Assembly: GCA_023362775.1 (NCBI GenBank)
Contig: JALMGJ010000012.1
Coordinates: 18,365,501 to 18,429,500 of the forward strand
Length of the DNA: 64,000 nucleotides
Source of the DNA: Charina bottae
Taxonomy: Eukaryota > Chordata > Lepidosauria > Squamata > Charinaidae
Direction: 5' to 3'
This document shows, in pieces, positions 56,799 through 64,000 of the stretch (its first letter is position 1; each line of letters opens with the position of its first letter). The notes under the pieces are model-generated. The model ran no database searches. It was not told the origin of the DNA and worked only from the letters and a program-made list of their open reading frames with translations. Made by a program: the position numbers and the translations under genes.

Positions 56799-57164
56799 CT
56801 TTATATACTATAAGATACATGATGTGGTTCATGTATTTCCCCCCCACACACAAAAGATCAGATAGTGAGCAATGCAGCTGTGAATAAATTTCTAAAAAAT
56901 GAGGCACTTGATATGCCAATTCTCCAGCCTCAATGTTTGATTGCTCTTAGTAAATGTACATAGCTGTTGGATGTAATGTCAGTGCTTCCAGATATGGTGG
57001 AAAAACTGATTGAGTCTTCTGGACCATCAGAAGAAATAAATCTACCTTATTTGTACTATAAAATATGAGAAAGAAAAAAATGCTTTATATTTTGGGGCCT
57101 GCTCATTTTTACTTTACTTTACTTTACTTTATTTATTTATTTTCTATCCTGCCTTTATTATTTT

Positions 57165-57457
57165 TATAAATAACACAAGGTGGCGAACATACCTAATACT
57201 CCTTCCTCCTCCTATTTTCCCCACAACAACCACCCTGTGAGGTGAGTTGGGCTGAGAGAGAGTGACTGGCCCAAGGTCACCCACCGGCTTTCATACCTAA
57301 GGCAGGACTAGAAGTCTCAGTCTCCTGGTTTGCCATTGGCTCCTTCCTAGGGCTGAGAGAGAGTGACTGGCCTAAGGTCACCCAGCCGGCTTTCATGCCT
57401 AAGGTGGGACTAGAACTCTGTCTCTTGGTTTCTAGCCCGGAGCCTTAACCACTAGAC
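57165..57457 (-). repeat. two tandem MIR-like SINE copies
   Basis: AGAGTGACTGGCCCAAGGTC (57255) and AGAGTGACTGGCCTAAGGTC (57358) mark two adjacent copies. The second ends in the tRNA-like GGAGCCTTAACCACTAGAC. A (CTTTA)n run precedes them at 57110. Confidence 0.75.
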
Positions 57458-57732
57458 CAGGGCTTTCCAAAGTTTTCCCGCGGCAACACACCAACCGCCA
57501 TTGGTGTGTTGCCGTGGGAAAACCCGGAAGTGCCGCCGTTGCGGCAGCGCGCAAAACCCCGGAAGCGCTGCTGCCGCTTTTGGATTTTCACGCGCCGCCA
57601 TTGGTGTGTTGCCGCGGGAAAACCCGGAAGCGCTGATGACGCGCCATCAGCGCTTCCGGGTTTTGACGCGACACATCTGGGCCCTGCAGGTGACACACTT
57701 TTGTGTCGCGACACACAGTTTGGAAAGCTCTG
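57458..57732 (+). mobile_element. TTTCCAAA-family hAT element, subfamily B, TSD CACTAGAC
   Basis: CAGGGCTTTCCAAAGTTTTC to ACAGTTTGGAAAGCTCTG, exact CACTAGAC on both sides. Its target is the tRNA-like head of the adjacent SINE. Confidence 0.93.
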
Positions 57733-58049
57733 CACTAGACCAATAGAGCTGTTTTCTGCCAACTAGAAGGCACATCTACAGGCACATAAATATTCCTATT
57801 GCTACTGCTCTTTGGAAATACAACTTTTGTCTGGCTTAAACCATGTTTCTGGCAAGTATTGTATCTTACAGTGACTAACGCTGGCCCGAAGTATTTACCT
57901 GCCTGAGGACAGACATCAAATTTATACCCCAAACCAAGGCAAACCAAGTTATTTTTTACATCTAGAATCTTCTTCTGAAAGTAAAAACACCATAATTATA
58001 AATAAAATAGTGAACATTTTCTAGGGACATGCAGAGTTGGCTTGGTTGA

Positions 58050-58760
58050 ATTTCTTTTATTTATTTATTAAATTTATATTACCGCCCATCTCCCCTATTG
58101 GGGACCCTGGGCAGTTCACAATAAAACATAGTTAAAACATAAATATAAAATTACAATATAATAAATAATATAAAATCCAAGTATAAAAGATGTTAAAAAT
58201 GATAAAACTGGGAGGCTTCATGGGACCAGCCATCCCCAAGAGGAACTCTTGACATTTCCCTCCCAGGCAAGACGGCAGAACCAGGTCATTAAGCCTTTCC
58301 GAAAGGTCGGGAACGAGGAAACCCGCCTCAGCTCTGGGGGAAGAATGTTCCAAAGGGCAGGCGCAACTGCAGAGAAGGCCCGCCTCCTGCACCCCGCTAG
58401 ATGGAACTCTTTAGTCGATGGGGTCCGCAGCAAGCCCTCTCTGGCTGATCGGGTGGGACGGGTCGATGTTCTGGGGATGAGACGGTCCCTCAGGTAACCT
58501 GGCCCTATGCCATGTAGGGCTTTAAAGGTGATAACCAACACCTTGAATTGTACCCAGAAGCAGACTGGTACCCAATGCAGCTCGCGCAGCAAAGGTGTCA
58601 CATGTGCCGATCTTCTGGCCCCAATAACTGTCCGCGCAGCTGCATTCAGGACCAGTTGAAGCTTCTGGATACTCCTCAAGGGTAGCCCCACGTAGAGCGC
58701 ATTACAATAGTCTATATGGGAGATGACAAGGGCATGAGTGACTGTTCGGAGGGCATGAAT
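58050..58760 (-). pseudogene. L2-type LINE, RT C-terminal fragment and 3' end
   Basis: The minus-strand frame 58218-58691 reads MGLPLRSIQKLQLVLNAAAR, HVTPLLRELHWVPVCFW and LWNILPPELRRVSSFPTFRK, ending WGWLVP. It is homologous to the 52395-53260 copy but longer diverged, and ends in the same TATTTATTAAATTTATATTA-type tail. Confidence 0.83.
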
Positions 58761-58802
58761 GAAAGGTCCAGCTTTGTAGAGTGATTGGCATTAATTCAAG
58801 GC

Positions 58803-59091
58803 AATGTTTCTTAAACTTTTTTTCCTTTCAGGACCCCTTGCCACTTTTAAAAATTATGGAAGACCCCAAAAGAGCTTTCATTTGTATGGGTTATATTTAT
58901 CAATATTTACCATATTAAAAATTAAAATTGACACATTCGCTGCCACTACTGCTTCTCATGATTGTTTGATGGGTTTTTAAAATTGTATTATTTTTCAACA
59001 TAAGGCTGGCAAATAATTCTGATTTTGCAGACCCCTGAGAGGGTCTTGGGGGACCCCCCCGGGGTCCTTGGACCAAACTGAGAAACACCGA
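58803..59091. mobile_element. hAT-Charlie-type MITE (MER3-like)
   Basis: CAATGTTTCTTAAACTTTTT to AACTGAGAAACACCG, with flanks ATTCAAGG and ATTTAAGG. Internal GGGTTATATTTATCAATATT and GACCCCAAAAGAGC resemble a mammalian Charlie-type MITE; the exact family name is uncertain. Confidence 0.78.
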
Positions 59092-59329
59092 TTTAAGGCA
59101 AGACGGTTAATTACAACATCTATTTCCAAGATGGAAGAATGAAGCAGTGGGCATGGAGTAGACGTATTTCTTCATCAAAATTTCATTCCATGCATGAGAA
59201 AGTCTCTTCTGAGGACCAACTTTCTTTCCTAATATATGTTTAAAGTATAAGAGCAAAATATTTGGACAAACTAAGACTAAAAAAATAGACAGAGATACAG
59301 TATTAGGAATCAGTAACTATGGCCTTCCA

Positions 59330-59362
59330 GGAGTGTGTGTTTGTGTGTGTGTGTGTGCGTGT
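59330..59362. repeat. (GT)n microsatellite
   Basis: Interrupted GT run of about 30 bp. Confidence 0.85.
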
Positions 59363-59764
59363 GACTTGGTGTTAGCATGATTACGAATACAGACCCACAT
59401 GCAGTTATTTATATACAGTACATAACTCCCTCAGGGTGTTTGTGGAGTTGAACAGAATGCAGGACCCTTTTCATGTTGCATATTTCAAATAGTAAAGTTT
59501 AGAAATACAGAAACCTGCATGACTCTGTGTGGGGAAGATGCCCCTTCTGGAAAAAAAAATTGTTATGGTGAAGATGATGGAACCTGCTGAGATGGCCAAA
59601 TTGACAGCTTTGATCAGAGAAAAAACATTATCTAAGTTTGATGCAACTGGAAACCCCTTATAGACTTTTTGCATGAAACAGGAAAAAAATGAAAGTATGA
59701 TACATGGTTTTGATTAAAAAAATAGATTATAGAAAAAATGTTAAGTCATGCTGTAACCATAGAG

Positions 59765-59899
59765 CAGTGTTTCTCAACCTTGGCAACTTTAAGCTGTGCG
59801 GATTTCAACTCCCAGAATTCCCTAGCCAGCCATGCTGACTGGGGAATTCTGGGAGTTGAAGTCCACACAGCTCAAAGTTGCTAAGGTTGAGAAACACTT
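59765..59899. mobile_element. palindromic hAT MITE, TSD CCATAGAG
   Basis: CAGTGTTTCTCAACCTTGG to AAGGTTGAGAAACACTT, exact CCATAGAG on both sides. Confidence 0.93.
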
Positions 59900-60062
59900 C
59901 CATAGAGGTTAATTTATATCTATATTTATAACCGCTGAAAAGAAAATCGGAAGCTAGGTCTTTATTTCTTCTTTTTTTCCTGCACTTTTGGCTTTTTCTT
60001 TTCTTCTTTCTTTTCCTTATTCTAAATATTAGTTTTTATCTTTCTTTTTAAAATTTTAATAA

Positions 60063-60400
60063 AGCAGCGCGGTGGCGTAACGGTTAAGACTACCGACTGT
60101 CGAACGAAAGGACGGCAGGTCAGCAGTTCGAGATCTGGAAGCACCCCGTAACAGGGTGAGCTCCCGTTCTCGCCCAGCTCCTGCCAACCTAGCAGTTCGA
60201 AAGCACGTAAAAATGCAAGTAGATAAATAGGTACCACTCCGGTGGGAAGGTAACAGCGTTCCGTGCGCCTCGGCGTTTAGTCATGCTGGCCACATGACCA
60301 CGGAAACGTCTATGGACAACGCTAGCTCCCTCGGCAGAGAATCGGAGATGAGCACAGCCCCCTAGAGCCGGATATGACTGGAAGGGGAAACCTTACCTTA
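60063..60400 (+). repeat. Sauria-type SINE, left half of a tail-to-tail pair
   Basis: Head GCGGTGGCGTAACGGTTAAG, B box CAGTTCGAGATC, body AATGCAAGTAGATAAATAGG, tail GGGGAAACCTTACCTTA. Confidence 0.92.
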
Positions 60401-60738
60401 AGGTAAAGGTTCCCCCCGCACAGTTGTGCAGTCGTGTCCGACTCTAGAGGCCAGTGCCCTAGAGCATCTCCGTTTGTTAGCCGAAGAGCCAGCGTTGTCC
60501 GAAGACGTTTCCACGGTCATGTGGCCGCATGATGCGCGTGGAACGCTGTTACCATCCCACCAAAGTGGTACCTATTCATCTACTTGCATTTGCATGCTTT
60601 CAAATTGCTAGGTTGGCAAGAGCTGGGGCGAGTGCGGGAGCTCACTCTGTCACGCGGGGCTAGGGATTCGAACCTCCGAATTTGCAATCTTCTGATCGAC
60701 AAGCCTGGCGTCTTACCCGCTGAGCCACCACGCCCACC
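60401..60738 (-). repeat. Sauria-type SINE, right half of a tail-to-tail pair
   Basis: Tail AGGTAAAGGTTCCCCCCG directly joined to the preceding copy, body CTACTTGCATTTGCATGC, B box GGGATTCGAACC, head at the right (GCTGAGCCACCACGCCC). Confidence 0.92.
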
Positions 60739-60783
60739 TCACCTCACCTCACCTCACCTCACCTCACCTCACCTCACCTCACC
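60734..60783. repeat. (CACCT)n pentanucleotide array
   Basis: About ten CACCT units starting at the SINE head, 280 bp upstream of the AMACR start codon. Confidence 0.95.
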
Positions 60784-60849
60784 TGTATAAAAAAAGGAAA
60801 AAAATTCATATTAAATAGTTAAGGGGGAAAAAAAGTTCCAATGCGTTGC

Positions 60850-61400
60850 AACATCAGGGGTGCTGTTGCTGGAAGAAAGGCGAGGGTCAAAGGCGCAAAG
60901 CTGCGCCCTCCCCGCCTCCGCGTGTGCCCGGACCTCTGGAAGCCCAGCGCGCGCCAGCCAGGAGGAGGCGCCCAGCCTGGAGGCGACAGCAAGGCCGGCC
61001 CTCCTTTCCCTGCCAGCCGGCGTCGGCCTCCTCCCGGCCCTGCGCCGCCTCGGTGCTCCGTCCGCGATGGCGCTGCAGGGCGTGCGGGTGCTGGAGATGG
61101 CAGGCCTGGCGCCGGCGCCTCTGTGCGGCCTGATTCTGGCCGACTTCGGGGCGCAGGTGGTGCGGGTGGACCGCTGGCCCCGCTCGCCCCTGAACCCGGA
61201 CGTGCAAGGCCGCGGGAAGCGCTCGCTCGCGCTGAATCTGAAGCAGCCCCGGGGTGCCGCGACGCTGCGCAGGCTGTGCCAGCAAGCGGACGTGCTGGTG
61301 GAGCCCTTCCGACCAGGTGCCTCTTCGCCAGGCGGGGAGCCGGGTGCGCGAGGGAAGCCAGGGGGTGGCTGGAGGAGGGCGGCTTTCTGCGGAGGGGGGA
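60850..61400 (+). promoter_or_regulatory. AMACR CpG-rich promoter and first exon region
   Basis: The base composition shifts abruptly to GC-rich with many CpGs around the start codon, in contrast to AT-rich flanks. No TATA box is seen. This is the usual architecture of a broadly expressed metabolic gene. Confidence 0.7.
61067..61316 (+). CDS. AMACR: AMACR exon 1
   Basis: First exon of alpha-methylacyl-CoA racemase. The enzyme interconverts the (R) and (S) 2-methyl branched acyl-CoAs of pristanic acid and bile-acid intermediates in peroxisomes and mitochondria before beta-oxidation. It starts [18 protein letters not shown]. The family-III CoA-transferase fold start follows ([15 protein letters not shown]), then [20 protein letters not shown] and [11 protein letters not shown]. 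The exon codes for 83 residues plus one base and ends CCAG|GTGCCT, phase 1, matching exon 2. The ATG lies in GTCCGCGATGG. Longer frames in this GC-rich block are shadows. Human AMACR begins almost identically as I recall it. Confidence 0.95.
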
Positions 61401-61579
61401 AGAGGAGGCAGCGCTGGTGGGACATGGATTTCAGGAGCAAGACCGACCCCTCTTCTGCATGATCTGTGCAGGTGATGCATATGATCGATGCAAGTGCATG
61501 GATCTCACATGAACTCTGCACCTTCTCACTTGGCAGTTAAAGTTATGACGCTCCAGTGATAAGTACGGAAATACTAAGG

Positions 61580-61677
61580 CAGTGTTTCTCAACCTTGGCA
61601 ACTTCAAGCTGTGTGGACTTCAACTCCCAGAATTCCCCAGCCACACAGCTTGAAGTTGCCAAGGTTGAGAAACACTG
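61580..61677. mobile_element. palindromic hAT MITE, TSD TACTAAGG
   Basis: CAGTGTTTCTCAACCTTGG to CCAAGGTTGAGAAACACTG, exact TACTAAGG on both sides, in AMACR intron 1. Confidence 0.94.
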
Positions 61678-61689
61678 TACTAAGGGCTG

Positions 61690-61995
61690 GTCTCGAGACT
61701 TGGTTGTTTTCTTGCAGATGTTTTGTCACCCGGCTAGATGACATCAGCAGTGCGAGGGAGAGAGGGGTTTGCTGGCTGTGTATATATAATAGTTTGTCCT
61801 GTCCGCCCGCCTTGGTGCGGGTGTGGCTTCCTCCTTGATCAAGACTGGCAGGGCAAGCTACTACTGTAGATATAAAGAGCTGCAAAGCCTTCGCCCACTC
61901 GCACTGATGATGTGACCCAGCCGGGTAAGGAAACATCAGCAGGAAAACAACCAAGCTCAGAGGACACCCAGATACCCGCCCTTCAACCCTGAGCT
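61690..61995. mobile_element. Penelope-like element terminal repeat with hammerhead-like motifs
   Basis: It has two inverted segments: 61700-61755 (CTTGCAGATGTTTTGTCACC) and 61897-61955 (CACTGATGATGTGACCCAGC, GGTAAGGAAACATCAGC). The string TGGCAGGGCAAGCTAC also ends the Penelope coding remnant at 6640-6965. The right segment holds CTGATGA (61904-61910), an imperfect stem II and GAAAC (61930-61934), in hammerhead ribozyme order. No coding region here. Confidence 0.65.
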
Positions 61996-62324
61996 ACAGA
62001 TACTCTCTTCCACAAATTACTATGGGTGTTAACTTCTGATGGTGGTTCCATACCCTACATTTCTATTGGGTTTTCCTCCTTTCTCTCCTCCCAGCTCACT
62101 TCCTGGTTCTATTTTAATTCTCCTCCCTGACAAAATTAAAGTGCTGTTGGCTGTTTTGTCCTCTGTAAGAGTTGGAAAGGTCACCCTATTGAAACCCTAA
62201 AAGATCTTGAAGTCAAGTTTGCCTGCTGGAGACTACAGTGGTCTGCTCATGTCATCATCTTGGCAACAGTATGAAAGTAGTGTGCCATTGCCTGCTTCAA
62301 GGGTGTTTTTTTTTTAACTTCCCG

Positions 62325-62425
62325 GTGTAGCCAATAGTTGTGGGATTTCCTGGTGGTTTCCCATCCAGATACCAACCAGAGATTAGCCAAGGTCATCTGC
62401 TTTAGGCAATGATGGTATAAGCAAA
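62325..62425 (-). repeat. 5S rRNA-derived SINE fragment
   Basis: The reverse complement reads GTTGGTATCTGGATGGGAAA then CCACCAGGAA and TACACCGGGA, a diverged 5S rRNA 3' half. Confidence 0.6.
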
Positions 62426-63081
62426 GCTGACTCACAGGTCAGGACCTGCAAATAAAACTGGCATTGCTCTGTGTGGGTTCACACATTGTGATAAGCATGA
62501 CTTCTGTCTGGGTTCATCATACAAGCTAAGCTGAAGTCAGACACATCCTGTTTAGCTTAGTGTGCAAACCTGCCATTGAATTTGGCCACTCTATATTTGG
62601 CCGTTTTCACCTAGTCTTGTTAATTTCTGCTGTGCAAGTTGGAATGCTGAATGTGGCTCCCCAAGAGAAAAGTGTGGCTGACTCCCTACTTTAGAGAAAT
62701 TGTAGAAAGGAAAAAAAAATAGCTGATACCGCTTCTGTGAAAAAACCATCCCAGATGAGAGCAGGAAGTAGAAATGCCTTTAGCTTTTTGTCCTTTATCT
62801 TTCTTTTTCATATTTGAAGTTGAGCTTTTGTATCTCTCCCCCTACAGGGATGCACAAACTTTTCCTACATCAAGAACGTGTGTTTCTCTCTCTACAGGAT
62901 GAGTAGAGATTTGAATATTCCCATTTGAACGTGCAGAAGAACACAGAAAGGAACATAGAAAACCATTATATATCCTACTCTTAGTTGCCTTTCCAAAAAT
63001 TCAAAACAAAACAACTTCAGTTAGCAACAAACTGAATGAAACAGGCCTTAAGAAGAAATAGGACCCCTGTATTTTTAAGTA

Positions 63082-63774
63082 CAGGTAGTCCTCGGGTTAT
63101 GACCACTCATTCAGCAACTGTTCAAAGTTATGATGGTGCTGAACAAGGGGGACTTATGACTGGTCTGCAAAGTTGTGGCCATCACACCATCTCTGCGGTC
63201 ACATGATCGAAATCCAGGCGCTCCGGTGCCCGGCTCATGATTATGACATTGCAGCAAGCTGTGGTCACGTGATTGCCATTTGCGACCTTCCCTGCCAGCT
63301 TCCCACAAGCAAACTCAATGAAGAAACTGGCAGGGGAGGTTGCAAGTCTCTCCCGTAAGCCACTCCCACCGCTTTTTCTCCCGAGGAGCTCCACTACGGA
63401 GTACCCCCCGCCCACCCGCGCTCCGTAATAGCTCCTGCAAGCCTGCCCGCGGCCTGCGCTGGCCCACCCATGCTCATTAGCACCCACCTGTGGCCCTCAC
63501 CAATTCTCAGTAGTGCCTGCCTGCGGCCGCTGCTGGCCTTCCCACAGCACTTACCCACTCGCCTGCAGCTCTTGCCTGCTGGCCTGCTTGCCTAGGACTC
63601 TGGTCACATGAGGTCTCTTACAGACCCGCGCGGTGTCTGGGTTATGACAGCAACTAGGACTGCTGGGATTGCTGTTGCTAAGCAACACAGTCATGTGACA
63701 TCATGCTTTACGACCGCATTGCTTAGTGACGGAAATTCCAGCCCCAATTGCCGTTGTAATGTGAGGGCTACCTG
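63082..63774. mobile_element. long Tigger-like MITE (TAGTCCTCG family), TA-flanked
   Basis: CAGGTAGTCCTCGGGTTATG to GTGAGGGCTACCTG, with TA on both sides. The GC-rich centre is longer than in the 390-bp copies. It ends about 105 bp before AMACR exon 2. Confidence 0.85.
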
Positions 63775-63879
63775 TATGTCTTCATTTTTAGCAACATTCC
63801 ATATATGTAATATGTGTACAAATTTGTCAATCTAATTTTTAGGTGTTACATAGGTTGGATATTTCATTTCCCTGTTCAG

Positions 63880-64000
63880 GTGTCATGGAAAAACTTGGTC
63901 TTGGTCCAGCTATCCTCCTTCAGGATAATCCCAGACTTATCTATGCCAGGTTGACAGGATTTGGCCAATCAGGAAAATATGTCAAATTGGCAGCTCATGA
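63880..64000 (+). CDS. AMACR: AMACR exon 2, cut by the window edge
   Basis: Acceptor CCCTGTTCAG at 63870-63879. The first two bases complete Gly84, then [20 protein letters not shown] and [19 protein letters not shown] follow. This is the conserved family-III CoA-transferase segment [15 protein letters not shown]. The His codon at 63996-63998 (residue 123) corresponds by context (GHD/AHD) to the catalytic histidine of AMACR enzymes. The exon continues beyond the window. Confidence 0.95.

Noticed and set aside
60841..61521. Four overlapping frames of 190-236 codons on both strands around 61100
   Set aside because: Shadows of GC-rich AMACR exon 1. The frame starting [13 protein letters not shown] at 61067 and its splice donor explain the coding signal.

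Overview
The window looks like vertebrate nuclear DNA from a squamate reptile, most likely a snake. It carries BovB (RTE) LINEs, tRNA-derived Sauria-type SINEs ending in the BovB-like CTTTACC tail, CR1 and L2-type LINEs, many hAT and Tigger MITEs, and long GATA, GAAA and AC arrays. The species call is inference. No bacterial, CRISPR or operon features are present.

Two host genes are supported, both on the + strand. C1QTNF3 (CTRP3) is complete, with six coding exons between 35831 and 53922. They join with consistent phases into 319 codons plus a stop. A second in-frame donor inside exon 1 predicts a 250-residue isoform. AMACR (alpha-methylacyl-CoA racemase) starts in a CpG-rich region at 61067. 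Its exon 1 and the start of exon 2 (63880 onward) are present, and the gene runs off the right edge. The neighbours have the same order and orientation as human C1QTNF3 and AMACR on 5p13.

Layout: 1-2091 is the 3' part of a copia retrotransposon with an open integrase-tail/RT/RNase H frame and a 3' LTR. 2950-6344 is a full-length BovB with an 11-bp target-site duplication and an in-frame internal duplication. 6640-6965 is the end of a Penelope-like element. 7320-8690 is an unassigned LINE, and 11405-12502 is CR1. 12500-35700 is gene-free, repeat-rich DNA with a nearly full-length Tc1 element at 21860-23438. 35710-53922 is C1QTNF3 with transposon-filled introns. 53923-61066 is the intergenic spacer. 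61067-64000 is AMACR exon 1, intron 1 and part of exon 2.

The most distinctive structure is a crowd of short hAT transposons whose 8-bp target duplications nearly all fit nnnTAnnn, the Buster-type preference. One family, with ends CAGAGCTTTCCAAA / TTTGGAAAGCTCTG, occurs 14 times between 15.5 and 57.7 kb. One subfamily carries an internal minisatellite of one to about eighteen 56/61-bp units. Another is very CpG-rich with a hairpin core. Several elements have landed exactly on the target duplication of an earlier one, leaving three copies of the same 8-mer.

Gene-free stretches not listed separately (for example 9151-11404, 14000-15371, 18886-20474, 29940-31100, 33575-34490, 43921-45150 and 62430-63080) show no coding sequence I can support.
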